DNA of 64,000 nucleotides. Origin: Erythrocercus mccallii. Lineage: Eukaryota; Chordata; Aves; Passeriformes; Dicruridae. The notes beneath the pieces were generated by a model. The model was not told where the DNA came from, ran no database searches, and saw nothing but the letters and a program-made list of their open reading frames with translations. Positions 1 through 12,474 of this stretch are shown here, in pieces (within the stretch, counting starts at the first letter, position 1; each line of letters begins with the position of its first letter). The position numbers were made by a program, and so were the translations under genes. Where the stretch lies: NCBI GenBank assembly GCA_013397435.1, contig VZRG01000773.1, forward strand, positions 264,278 through 328,277. The letters run 5' to 3'.

Positions 1-3000
1 GAACTAGTTTGCAGCCAGAACTGGTCAGAATTTTTTTTTTGACTGAGTGTATTTTCTCCCAAAATATGGTGTTATGTTGAAGCCAGCATTTTTCTTAGGG
101 AGGCATTGTTTTCAGTTATGTGTTTGGTGGCAATGTTTCTTAATTTTAAGCCTCTTTTGTCATTTCTGACAAAAAAGAGAAAAGAAAGAAAGAAAGGTCA
201 ATAAACCTTTACTCAGCCATGTGAATGCAGCTGTTTTGGTGCAGTTCGGTGTTCTGAAATCATCTGGAGGACTCTGGTCTTCCAAATTCCAACACAGTCC
301 AAAAACCTAACTTGATGTCTCAGAAACTGCTGCAAAGTAAATCAGTGTGCCCGAACTGTGGTACAGCTGTGCTCCAGCATGGTTCAGTCTTGGAGGTCAA
401 GGCAAAGTGCCATAAAAAATGACTCATAAACCACCATAATTTGGGTCACAACCTGAGCATTTTTTGTTGTATCTGATGATAGTGGTGGCCCCACCGCTCA
501 GTTTTCTGGTTCCTGCTGAGATACATATTTTTTCTAAAAGTGAACTAAAGTGAACTGTAGAATTTCATCTAGAACTTTGCCATTCCCAAATCCCAGACAT
601 TGGCTTACCCACAGGGTCGGTACTGGGTCTTCTGGGTGGTAGTGTAAGCAGTGATGTTCTTTCCTACATGGCTGCAATGAGAGCAGGATGTTGCTGGGGA
701 AGGCAGCGTTTCATAAGGGACTCTGAGAAGGAAGATGCTGGCGTGCAGGGGTGGAGGTAGATGGTCCATGAGCCCAAGATCATTGTGCTTGGAGGACTGA
801 GCTTTCAGTACATCCCTCTTCTCCATCATGCTCCTGACCTCTTTCTCCTGTGATTTCTTCACCCAGTCTCCTTGCAGGTGTGAACTCTTGAAGGTGGAGG
901 CATCCACCCATCACTATGCGCATAGACATGCTCAGGAAAGAAGGGTTTGTGAAAATAAGCAGAGAAAATCTATTTTCCCCCGCAGTTTTTCTGCTGCACA
1001 CATGGGTTTGGCTTCAATCCTCTGTCAGGGTGGGCATCAGGCCCTTCATCTAGACTTGAAAGCTGTATATGTAGAGGTGTAGGGAGCATAGTTGAAATTC
1101 CTGAAGCCCTTTTTGAGCTCAGTGTACTTAAAGGGGTAGGAAGCCTCTTGCATGTCTGCATGACAGTTGCTGAACTGTTCTGAGCTGAGGGTACCTGCTG
1201 TAATGAATGGCTACTCCTCCACCCCTGACTGCATCCAAATAAATAGAACAATGTTGTGGTTTAAGATATTTGATCTGTGAAAAAGCCCGTGAAGAGGAGC
1301 TGGGCTTGCAGAACACAACAGATACCGAGTCTGCAGGAAATTGCCTTCATGTTGCACCAGCTTTGCATCATGCTGCACATCTGATGAGGCAGCAGTCAGG
1401 GCTCTGTGTTTTTGGTGTTTCCTATTGATTTCCTCCTCTTTCCATCCCTTGTTTGTTATTCAGAGCCTGCCCTTCTGACCTGTGCTGGATGGATTTTTGT
1501 TTTCCAGAAGGGGGATGTGGCACCACGTGGCTACGTTACTGTTTGCCCCGCTGGTGCTGGCTTGCTAGGCAGCAGCTGGCAAGTTAAGTAAAACTTAATC
1601 CTGCTGGTGGCTGCCGTTGGAAATTTTTGGACCAAATCCTTTTGTAAAGGCTTTTTGGAAGGCGTTTCAATAAAGTACAAATAGGGGAATTAGTCTAATC
1701 TCTGTGACTTTGTCTGCTTTGTCCATGTGCTTATCTGTGTAATGCCGTGGTGGCCTTAGGAGAGAGTGTGAGCTTTTGGGTTGTGAATATCACTGTCTCT
1801 GAGGACTGCATTAGCTTGCAGAGCTGAAGCATTAGTGTTTCCCTGAGCCCCAAAGCTCTTGGTTTCACTTGTTTCCATTGCTATGTTGTTACTACTGTAG
1901 CACTAATATTAAACCCATCCAGGAATGGGCTGGAACTCTCAGGAGGTTTTGGCAGGCAGAGATGCCTGGTGCTGACCTTCCTGTGCTGTGTAATTCTGTA
2001 TCACAGTGGAGAGTTGGGACTGTTGTGGTTGTTGTATCAGTTATTTATTAAAGGCGACATGCCAGAAGCGTTGTTTTTCCAGTCACAGCTAGTATGGAAG
2101 GCAGCAGAAGCAGCATTTGGGAACCCTACTCCACTAAATCCTTTGTGGTGATTATCTCCTTGCTGGGGTATCCGTCCTTGTGTCTTTGTTAGGATGTTAG
2201 AGCTGGACGAAAAGAGGATACAGTGTGAGCAGTGACTGAGTTGCTGCAGTGGGAGTCTGTCCTTCTGTTCCTGGCTAAAGACAGAAGCTGAAGTGGGAAA
2301 AGCTTCCTCACATGACTTGGAGCAAAGCTCTGTTTCTGGGAGAGCTGTCTCTGGCTGCTGTGTGGGAATGTCTTTCCTCTGCTGGTTTTTGACCTGCCCC
2401 TAGGGTTTGGAGAGGAATTTATTTGCTACGTGGCCCCTCTGATTGCTGGCAGCTGTCTCTGTGATAGGGTAGGAGTTCTGGGTCTGAGTAACATAGTTTG
2501 TGGACTTTTCCTTGTTTGCTGGTGGCTACAGGCTAGTTCTGGGTACACCAAGAGTCTGCCAGAGGGGTCTGTGTTTCATGAGCATTGGCTCTGCATAGAT
2601 TATTATAGCAGGGAAGCTGGTGTTAGCACAGTAACCTGCCCCTGTCTGGGCTTCAGCTCTTTCCCTCAGCATTACTCTGACCACCTACTCATGGTCTTTT
2701 TGTGTCTCATGATCTGCAAGCAAATAGGTTGTCCCCTGTACGCTGAATTGTGCTGTGCTGCTGTTGTTGACAGCCAGAGCAGTGTCAACAGCAGGTGACA
2801 ACCTTGGCTTAGTGGCCTGATGCCATCAGGGCAGGGAGAAAGTTGCTGCAGTGTCGATGGCTGTTGTCTGGTTGGCTCCAGGGCTCAGCAGCTTCTCAAA
2901 CTGAATCTTTTTCCAGAAGCTGTGATGGATATGCAAACTCCATATTTGTGTTTGCATACAGCTGTCCCAGTTCATTCAGCCCTGCCTAGCTCAACCAGTA

Positions 3001-6000
3001 TGTTAGTGCCATTCACACAGACTTGCCTGTGGGCCCAACTGGGGCTGTGCCATACTGGAAATCCATATAGAGCCTCAATGTATGAAGTCTTGCTATTGCA
3101 GTGTGTTCATTTGAGTTTTCTTACTGGTTTTTATGGCTCTGAGAAGGGTGGATTTTCATGGTTGTGCCTGTGGAGCTAAGTGCTTTATGGCAAACCTGAC
3201 TTAGACTAGAGCTGGTAAATGTACCTTTAGGTCCTGAAGGGGCTCCTGTGAGGTGGATTTTTTTTCTAGATTAAAACAGTGTTGTTTCAGCTGTGGCCAA
3301 AAGGTTAAACTTAGGAAAACTTTTTAACACTACTCCTTGTCTAGTCATCTTGGAAGTGTCAGGGGACTTTGAGGATGTCAATATCTGCATCAGTTTAGGG
3401 TGAGCTCTGGGTTTCCTTGGGGCAGTTCCAAACTAACATGAGGTGTGTAACATCTCTGCCAGTGTGCATGATGTTGGAGCTGGCTCTGACTTAGCTGTGC
3501 CATGTAGAAGGGTTTGTAGATTTGAGGTGGGGACTGTGTCTGGCCATGTTGACTGTAGGGTCCAGCTGTGCTCCTGTTTGATCAACATGTGGTGCTGGCA
3601 CTAAGTCTTTGTGGTCACTCTACAGGACCACAGGAAAGATGCTTCAAGGGAACTTGATATCAGTATTGCAGATAATTAGGAAGCTCAAAATCAGGGTGGT
3701 CTTGTAACTTGACTTACCAGCAGATCCACAGACACAGGAAATGGCCCTATTGCAGTAATAACATGTGATGAGTATTTCTGAACTGCCTTTAGGAATAGTT
3801 AATGTGTAGAATGACGAGTTCAAGACAGTTACCAAGCTCATGGGATATTTACAGACTTACAGACAGGTCATGCAGCCTTCCACTGCACTCTTCCATCCTT
3901 GAAGGACCTAGGAGTTGGCAGTTGTGGCTTTGAGACCCTCCACAAGAGGAACATTTCATGTCATGTGATGGTGATTTCTGGAGGTAAATGGCCATTACTC
4001 AGCCTTTGGTGCAGTTGTCAGAGGTAGCAGGAGGAAGGTTTTGCATGGTATGACAGGGTCAGGTCCAGGAGTTCACAGTGTCAAAGAAAAGAAGCAGTTG
4101 GACCTGGTGCTACAGTGATCCAAACCATGTGCTCTTCTAAACTGAGAGGAAGCTTACCCTCTTGTTGGAAAGGAAGATGAGTCCTGTCGTAGAGGTGAAT
4201 CCTGGTAGGATGTGAACTGAATTCTGTACGTGGGAAATGTGAAGATTTTTAATTTGCAGTAATGTATTGGGCCATACTACATGGCTTTCATCTGCTTTCT
4301 GGACCGCTAGTTGAGTAAGTTGTGTACCAGCACATGCTTGGTTTGGTTAGGACCGGAGCACGTTTCTTGTCCCTTTCTTCCAGCATTGAAACAGTATTAT
4401 CATGCTTGCTGGGTTGTTGGCTGGGGGGCAAGCCTGGCTGGCCTTGTAAACCTATTAGGTTACTTGTTGTATTCAAGTATTTGGCCCTATATCTTGAATG
4501 GAGTTTGGTGGATAAGACTGGTGTTAGTGAAACTGATGAAGTATGTAAAAGGCTACTAAAACGTACTCTATTTCCTGGTTTTTTTTATACAGGGAATTTT
4601 TTTGTACCATCCACTTCATGACACCATCAAAAACAGATAAGGAAGAAAAAGGATGAGTGTCCCTGACCTAGCAATGGTCAGAAAAGTTTCTTATGAGTGT
4701 TCAGACCCCTCGTGCTCTCTTCTGCCTCCTGCATTTTAGGATCAAAGGGATGTAGTATCAGTGTTTGCCATTTTTCAGAGTACTGCGATAGCTTGGGATC
4801 AGGGACAGAGTTCTGTCTTTGCCACCATGCAGCTGTTGTGACATTGAAAGGCTCTTCTTTGCGTGAGTCCTTTTCATTGTCTTTGGCAAATATTTTGTGG
4901 TGAAAATTTGTTGTGAGCTTTATTAATTGCCTGATGGTTTTATGGGGGGTTCTCTGTATGTCTTACAGACCTAGATAGCCAAGCTGTTGCTGATGGCAGC
5001 CCAGCTGGATGTGCAGAGTCGGTGCAGCCATCTACAGCCTGTCATGCTTCAAGACCCCTTCCCATTGGGTAGGAGGTTGAACTGGTTTCCTGGGGAGACT
5101 TGCAAAATTGTTTATGCAAGGAGAGAATAATGTGAGCTGGTCAGTGTCTTGAGGACAGGACACATGTGGAGGCTGCTTTGTCATCTCCTTATGGAGATCT
5201 GTCATTAAATTAAATTAATTATTAACATGATGGAGGAAAATGAACCTTGCTCCTCTTCCCCACAGACATCTGCCTTAGCCTGTGTGGTCCCAGATCTGCT
5301 CTGGAGGTATCTGGCTGGCAGAAGGGTGCTCCTACAGCACAGGGCTGGTGCTGGGCAGGGCTGCTGTGCTGGCAGCCTGTGACAAGGAGGTGCTGGTGAG
5401 CAGACTTGCTCTGTGCTTCCCCAGGTATGGAAGTCTAAGCTTTCAGACTTTGTTTCCCACCCTCCCCCTCTTCCCAATTTCCCCCTCTTCTCCTCTCCTT
5501 GCTCTCCTGCTGAGTTGATGCTTTTCCAGGAATGAGCTGTACTGCTGGCCCAGCACATTCCACAGCAGCAGCGCTTTCTTGGCAGGAGCCTCACTTGCTG
5601 TTAGAAAAAGCAGGACTGACTTGGTGTCCCTCAGCCGAGGGCCAGAAAAGGAAGGCCTGGTCTTGCATTCCTCATGGTGCATGCAGAGCCTTCACAGGCG
5701 TCATGGCCTTCTCCCTTGGTTGTGGTGTATGTGCAAACATCACACTGTTCCTGCAGCAGCCCTTGGGGCCCTTTACAGCTCCTCAGTCATCTTAACCAGT
5801 GTGAAGTCCCTGGACATTGCAGGGGAGGCTGTTGCTCTTCTAGCCAGCCTAGAAAGAGGGGAGTGACTTCTCCTTCATGGGTAGTTGCAAGGAGCTCCCT
5901 GTGTGGCCCAAACACCTCATTCTCAAGCTTCTTGATAAGCTGATGTTGTGTCCTTTGCATTTTGTTACCAGCAGTAGCCAGATAAACCCTTTGTCCACCT

Positions 6001-7140
6001 CTGCTCTTTTTTCACGCTCTCCCTTTCCTTCTCTCAGCAGGAGCTGGTGTTTTGCAGCTCTGCCTTGTGGGCTCTTCCTGCTGTCTGTGTCCAGATGGAG
6101 CTAAGTGTCATAGCAGAGCAAGCCTCCTTCCTCCGGTGCACTTGCTGTCTCACAATATCAGTGCAAACCACAGCAACCACATCAGGATTTTACCCTGTCT
6201 CATACACATCTCTGACTGGGGCCTCTTTGGGCCCCTGAATACAAGCCCAGCTTTTGGCCACTGTTATTGTATCTGTGGAATTGTCTCCATTCTCTGAAGG
6301 TCGTTTCCGCAGATGTTTAACTTCAAATCTTTTTTTCTCACAGTGAGTCCCTGACTTGTCTTGTATCTTTGTGTTGGGCTAATGCAAGCTTTTACTTCTT
6401 GAGGAGTTGAAATTGAGTTAGCAGGATGAGGAACCTGACTTGGCTTCTGCTGGAAGTTCCCGTTTGTCCTGATTTCCAATTCAAAGAGACTGAAAGTGTC
6501 GCTGAACCTTCAGGGGCCTGCAGAATGCTTCCTTTGATGATGTCTGTAAATGTCCTTCCGGAGGTTGGAAGCATCGCTTGGGCAGGGAGGAATTAATTAG
6601 TGTGGAGGTGCCTCCTGCAGTCCCCGTGCAGCTTCCTTCTGCTGGTGGGTGGAGGACAGGCCTGTCGGGCTTGTTTGCAGAGCAGGGCTGCAGCCAGATG
6701 GTCACTCTGGGATCAAGGTGGGAGGGGCTGCCAGGGCTCAGCGCTCACCGTGAAATCAGTCTGTAGCTTTGCTTTGATAAGTGCTGCTTCTGGGAAGGCC
6801 TCTGAGCCTGGGTGGCTCCTTCCTAAATGCCATTCCTTTTCCAGTCTTTGGACTAGGTGAACAGGAGGTCTGATCTCTGCCATCTCCCACCCAGTGATGC
6901 CTGTAGGACTGAGCACAGGTCCAGCTGGAGCCAAGCATCACTCAGACCTAGGGGGTCTGCTTGTCCTGGTGTTTGTCCAGTGGAGTAATTGGAAATGTGT
7001 TGATGAGGGCTTCTCAGGGAAAATAGTTGGCATCTTGGATGTCTGTTCAGTCCTTGCCTGACAGACCGTGGGGGGAAAGCACAGAAGGCTGGGAGTGGTG
7101 CATGAGGCTGTGGGGCAGAGGAAGTGAACATGGTTGAGGG
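1..7140. other. Non-coding stretch, probably DVL3 upstream intron
   Basis: No exon, RNA gene or clear mobile element was recognised here. All open frames are short and resemble no protein I know. A purine-rich AAAG-type run sits near 175-196, and isolated AATAAA hexamers occur near 199 and 1668, but without an upstream coding exon they do not mark a gene end. Because the next coding sequence downstream is DVL3 exon 3, and DVL3 exons 1 and 2 are not seen, this is most simply the 3' part of a DVL3 intron. That is inference from position only. It could instead hold an untranslated exon or a non-coding transcript that I cannot see. Confidence 0.4.
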
Positions 7141-7214
7141 AGGCTCTAGGCCTATAGCAGGGGGATTGGGACTAAATGATCTTTAAGGTCCTTTCCAATC
7201 CAAACCATTCTCTG
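7141..7214 (+). mobile_element. CR1 LINE 3'-end fragment
   Basis: This short piece reads like the 3' end of an avian CR1 retrotransposon in sense orientation: a GGGACTAAATGATCTTTAAG core followed by GTCCTTTCCAATCCAAACCA and a mutated ATTCTNTGA-type tail. It is a dead, strongly 5'-truncated copy with no coding content. It supports a sauropsid, probably avian, source. Confidence 0.75.
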
Positions 7215-8999
7215 AAAACAAAAGAGCCTACTCTTGAGGAGCGGAGGTAGTAGCTTGAAATGGAGTGACCTTCGAGGAGATCTTGTGATGCTCCCTGGAC
7301 TTGTTTGGAGAGCAGGGGTGGCCATTCCTACACAAATGCAGAGGTGTGTTATTGTTGTGGTAGTTGGACAGCTGCTAACATGCTTTGTGCTTCTTGATTC
7401 TTGAAAAGCATGTAAAGACAGTGCTGCAAAGGAGTTCATGTTCACATGGGGTGCAGACAGGAGGACAGCAGCTCCTCTGGGGAGAAAGGTCTGACAGAAC
7501 AAAACCATCTACAGATCTATGCTTCCCTTTTTACCTTGTGCTGCAGCATAGAGGAGCAGTGCAGAACACCCTGTCTGGGGGCTTGGAAGGGGAATTAGAT
7601 GGGAAAGTGACAGTCTGTTTATGGTCAGAGAGCCCTTCTCACCCCAGTGTCATGCAATTTGTACTCCTCTTTGCACAGGAGGTGAAAATACAGTGGGGGA
7701 GACCCAAACAGTGCCTTGGCTTACAGAGACAGCTCAAATCCTCTAATCCTGTTTGATGCATCCTGTTTGCCTGCAAAGCCCGAGGTCTCACAGATAGACG
7801 TGTGATCACTGCCATGTGTATTCCTTGGTTTGGCCTGTGGCTCTTGGGTGAATTGTGTCCCCATAGGAAACACACATACCATGTCTGGGCCTAATCTAAC
7901 AGGCATGTATTTCCCAACTGAAATCCCAACACTTATAGAGAATTGCCCTGTCCATTTTTCTCTTCTGGTGAAATGGCTGCAGAGCTCATCCCTGTGGCCT
8001 CAGCATTATCTTACAGAAAGGATGAGGATTTTGCTCTAGAGCCAGGAGCTGCTCATATTTGAGTAGTAGTAAAACATCGAGGTGCTTCCTTTTGCTATGC
8101 AGCATTATTAATCTATACAATCATTTGGAAGCAAGACATCCCTGCCCTAAGGGGAACGTACAACAGGTCTTGAAAATGAGATCACATTTCTAGTGTGTAA
8201 ATCCCTGAAGCTTGTGCTGTTGGGTAGAAGTGTCTCCTGATGTGGTTGCTTTTTTTGGGCGGGGGGGGGTCTGGTTTTTTGGTTTGGTTTGGTTTTTTGA
8301 CTGGACTATTTTTCTTCCATTTTTGTGAGCTGTAGTAGATGTAGCTGTTAAGGTTACAGGAATGACCAACCTAATTGTGTACTTGTGGAATGTTGTAACA
8401 AAAGATTGTTTATAATTGAATTTCTGGGCTTTGCACTGTTGGGAAGAACGTCGCTGTTCTGTAAAAGTCTTTCCTCTTAATAATTGAAGAGACATCTTAC
8501 TTTTTTCATCTGCTTTACTAACTTTGCGTCTTTTTAGTGTAAAATTGTCACTGCTCAGTTGTCTTCTCAATCTTTGCATCCTGGCCATCAAGCTGTCCAA
8601 CATGCATGAGAGGTCCCCACCCCTACCTCACTTCTTGGTACTGACCCCTCTGATTCAGCTTTTGTGTTTGCCACCACAGCTGATTTCTTCTCTTTGAGTA
8701 TCCTCCCTGCTGCAAGCCCTTAGACAAGTTGGAGGACAGGACTGCCAGAGACAAGCAATTGCTGCTGAGTTCCAAGCCTGCCTCCAAATCTGGGGTTCAA
8801 ATCCTGTGGAAGCTTTTGTCCAGGCCACTTGGATTTCTTCTGTTGCTGGGCTTGTATTACTCCATCAGAGTTCTTCGCAGGGACCTTGCTGTGAATGCTG
8901 CTCAGGAGAGACCAGAGCTGGCTGAAGCTAGAAACTCGTTTGTATCTGCAGTTTCAGCCAGGCTGGAGGCCACCGAAGGGAAACGAGGAGGCTGGAACA
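7215..8999. other. Non-coding stretch, no gene seen
   Basis: No coding exon or RNA gene recognised. A G-run and T/G-rich simple sequence lie at about 8247-8300. An open frame of 133 codons starting at 8729 has no recognisable domain and no splice context that would support it. Probably intronic to DVL3. Confidence 0.4.
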
Positions 9000-9960
9000 C
9001 AGCAGCTGCGCTGGTGATGTGTGCGCAGCCGGGGTCTGACACGGCGCGGCCGTCTCCACGGCTTGGGGTTTATGGCCTCCTTTCTCTCCCGTGCACACTC
9101 TCTTGTTCCCCACCTTCCCTTCATTCCTAGGACGTGACTCTGTGATATAAAATACCCTCTAATTTCCTAAGCCGGGCTGGAACTCCCCAGAGAAGGCAGC
9201 ATCTGCCTGTCCCTCACCCGCCTCTGCATCCATGTTCGAGGCTGCCAGCTGCTCCCGCCGGCAAGGCAGAGGGAGGGAGACTGGGAGCGTGGCATCTTCC
9301 CAGGCCGTGGGGAGAGGGTCTGCTGGCTCCAAAGGAGGAGCTGGTGGGAGGGTAGGGATGGAGCCAGGGTTGAAGCTGAGTTTCCTTTGCTTCCCTCCCT
9401 GCTGCCGGGGTTGTCCCTTCCCCTCCCCCAGCTGCATGGGAGCAGATGTGCTGTTTGTGTCAGCGCTGGCAGCCCCCTCCGCATACCCCAGCCGGGCTCC
9501 TGCGCAGCCAGAGCCTCGTCCCCTCCTCCTCTTCTTCCTCCTCCTCCTCCCCCCCCGGCTTGGCCCCGTGTCACTGGGGATGGCGGTGGAATCATCCGCC
9601 CACTCGGCCTGCCTCCCCTGTAACCCTCCCTCCTTCCTCCCTCCCGCAGGTCTCTTTGTTGGAAAATTCAAGGCAGATGAGTGCCGGGGAGCGCTAGGCC
9701 TGCGGGCCAGGCGCTGAGCTGCAGCTTGGCCTCGGCATGTCTGCTGACTCCCGGATGGGAAGGGGACCGCTGAGTGCCCGGCTGCAGGGCAATTCTCTGG
9801 GCAGGGCGGCAGCACCGAGGGTCCTGGACTCGCACTCGCCTGGTCAAGGGTGCCTCTACGTGAAAGGGTTTTTTCCTGGCCACCATTCTTAGCCATGTTG
9901 CACCCAGCCCTCAGCAGGACGCTGGAACGTTTAAAACTTGACAGTAAACTCAAAGCAGTC
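9000..9960. other. GC-rich block, possible cryptic promoter or untranslated exon
   Basis: This is the only markedly GC-rich interval upstream of the DVL3 exons. It contains scattered CpG dinucleotides, a CCT-type low-complexity run (about 9521-9556), and a good splice-acceptor look-alike (TTCCTCCCTCCCGCAG followed by GTCTC at about 9649). It does not encode the known DVL3 amino terminus. It might be an alternative first-exon region or simply a GC-rich intronic island. The long antisense open frame here is typical of GC-rich sequence, has no recognisable domain, and is not called as a gene. Confidence 0.25.
9521..9556. repeat. CCT/CTT low-complexity tract
   Basis: The stretch is built almost only of C and T in CCT, CTT and CTC triplets and ends in a C-run. 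It is a polypyrimidine microsatellite-like tract inside the GC-rich block. Confidence 0.7.
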
Positions 9961-10310
9961 CCTCTGAAATCAGCGTTAGGCAGATGTTTTCCCTGGCTAC
10001 TGGTAAAAGGAAAGGCTTGATGAGAACCTAGAGGGCCTGAACTCCTTCTGGGTCTGCTCTTTCAGGATTTCCGGGCTCAGACCCTATCAGGTGGGGGCTG
10101 TTCCCAGCACATTCACAGGATGATTTTCCCTGCCAGCACATCCGAGGGACAGTTTCATCTCATGGCTGCCTCCCCGTTCAAGCGCGGAGCAGAAACGTGG
10201 CACTGCTCACAGCTCCCCCAGAGGCTGCTCGCTCAGTGGCTTCTGACGTGTGAACCTGCGGTTCTGTCCGTGCGAGAAGTGTGACTGGAAGAGTGGTGAG
10301 AGGTGGGAGG

Positions 10311-10394
10311 AGGAAGGCTGCAGCTAGGGCTGAGGCTGGAAAGGAATGGAGCAGGAAGGCTGCAGTTCAGGCTGAGGCTGGAAAGGAATGCAGG
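10311..10394. repeat. 42-bp tandem duplication
   Basis: Two adjacent 42-bp units (10311-10352 and 10353-10394) both begin AGGAAGGCTGCAG and share GGCTGAGGCTGGAAAGGAAT near their ends. They differ at only a few bases. It is a local duplication in non-coding sequence. Confidence 0.85.
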
Positions 10395-11831
10395 GCACGA
10401 ATAGCTGGGATGGTGTGAGGGGCGACAGATGTGAGCAGCGCTGCAGAGATATTCCTGCTCGGCATGTGTCTGACTCCAGCACTATCAGTTTTTGCTCTGT
10501 AGAGTCTAAATATATAAGCCATTGTGCTCTGGCATCTGGGTGATAAATAGTGATAAATAATGTAGTGGCTGGGGAACAGGGAGAAAACTGCTCTGGGGTG
10601 GAGCTGACCCCTGGGATGTCTGGGGCAGCCACAGGGTAATAAGAGTGAGGAGGGACCAGCTCTCAGGACAGAGGGAGCTTGTTCTCCATCAGGCATTGCA
10701 GCTGAGGCTGAATGGGCGCGTCTTGGGGTTGGTTTCCTCTGTCCCACTGAAAGTGGAATAGTTGACTTGTGCTGAGCAGTTGGTCACCTTGACCCAGCAA
10801 ATATATCACCCTGTCCCTTCACCCACAGGCAGGGCTCTGTGTCCCTGAGCAGGCAGCATGTAGCATTGAAAATTGGCTCTGCCTGAAGTTCTCTCTAGGA
10901 ATTGGATGCAGTCCAGGCTGCTGGCGACAGTATGAATGGATGCTAGTGCAGCCAGGGCAGGGTGCGTGTGTGCTTGGAAGTGAGAAGACGACAACTTGCC
11001 TGCATTGGAAAGGACTGGTGTGGGCACCAAAGAGGATGGGTCCCAAAGGGACTGCCTGTATTTGACATTCATCTGCAGGGGCTTTGGGCAGAGGCTGGCA
11101 TGGAATAGGCTGAAGGAGCATTAAGATAGCAGGGTTTTAATCCATCGTCACTGCTCCTTTCCTGCTTTTCCTGCTTCTCCATCTGTGCAAGAGGAATTAA
11201 CACACATCCTGGGAGTGGATTAGACTGCTCAAACCATGACCTCCTCATCTGTGCCTTCTGGGGATGGGTAGCCTTTGTGCAGTCCCTTTGCTGCCTCTCC
11301 AGTTTAGTCAGGGATTGTGAGTGCCAGCTGCCAGCAAAGGCCTGTCTACGACGTGCTGCCTTTCACCCCATGGGACAGCCCTTTGCTGAGCGTGTGTGAC
11401 ACTGGTGCAACCAGTGGGGCTGGCAGGGTGGAGCAAGCCTGCTCCCCAGGTCTAGGCTTCCAGCACTGTTCATTTGCTTTTTGCTGATGCCTTGTGAGTG
11501 TTGGCAAGCCTCGTGTCCTGTTTTCAGGGACAGTTGGGGCAGCTGTTGACACACCAGGGAGCACAGCCAGGAGCCCAGAGCACCTTTTTCTCCAAGTCCC
11601 AGCGTGCTGCGACTTGATGGCACTCTGGGGCAACGGGTCACAGCTTCGTGTTCCACCTTTGAATCCTCTTCAATTCTCTGTGAGTTGGGGACTGGCTTGG
11701 GGACCCTTCAGAGCTGTTGACAGGATTCTACTTCTGAGTAGGGTTAGATACTTATAATCTACTTACTTTTAATACATAATTTCTCTTGGTTTCACATTCT
11801 CTACTTTGTTATTTTTTTGGACTTGTTCACC

Positions 11832-11851
11832 TCCCCCCCCCCCCCCCCCCA
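11832..11851. repeat. Poly-C tract
   Basis: An uninterrupted run of about 18 cytosines (11833-11850) follows a CACCT and is followed by AAATTTATTC. Length is likely to vary between individuals and is prone to sequencing error. Confidence 0.9.
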
Positions 11852-12474
11852 AATTTATTCACTGTTTAGTTACTTCATGTTTAAAGCATAATATGTGTCA
11901 AGCTACCTTAGATATAGCTTGGAAGGGGGAACATAGTATCACAAACTAATTGTAATATATCTTTGTATTAAATAAGAGTGCTTAAAATGTTGTCATTGGG
12001 TAGAAAAGGAAATGAGCTTGTTAAAGCCTATTTTGGTATTCGATTTATCAAATATAGTAGTACCTGAATCTTCTGAATTTGCAAGTTGTTTTGATTGGAG
12101 ATTCTCTGTGGAAAAAGTAGTTTGGGGCCCAGTGATATTTAAAATATAAAAAATAAACTTTCTTTCTCCAAAGAAAACTGATTTTTTAATTTATTTTTTT
12201 TTTACTCCTGGGAAAAAACAAAGCTAGTTAGTGCTTCTTCCACTGTGAAGGCTGATAATAATGTAGCTGTTTGTATAATGCAGGGACATGACATTATGGC
12301 ACAACTATAAAGGTTGAAGTGATGTTGAAATATTATGTATGTAATTAAAAAGCAGCAGTATCATTTGGTAGGCAACATGTTTAATGTATTTCACTTTCAT
12401 CTATTAGAAATCACTGGCATAGTTTGTGATTCTTTCAGATCATTATAAAGAGGCTTAAATTAGGTATTTCTTTA

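Larger units (their letters stand above)
9961..12474. other. Non-coding stretch, no gene seen
   Basis: Apart from the tandem duplication and the poly-C run listed separately, nothing is recognised here. The part from about 11.75 kb onward is distinctly AT-rich compared with the sequence before it. Probably DVL3 intron. Confidence 0.4.

Noticed and set aside
198..1674. AATAAA hexamers as the 3' end of an upstream gene
   Set aside because: No coding exon or conserved UTR before them; isolated hexamers are expected by chance in AT-rich introns.
8729..9130. 133-codon plus-strand frame with a Leu-rich stretch resembling a membrane segment
   Set aside because: No family resemblance, no splice or promoter context, composition of translated intron.
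9159..9953. 264-codon minus-strand open frame in a GC-rich block
   Set aside because: Stop-poor because of GC content; low-complexity Arg/Gly/Pro/Ser composition, no recognised domain, no supporting splice or promoter signs.
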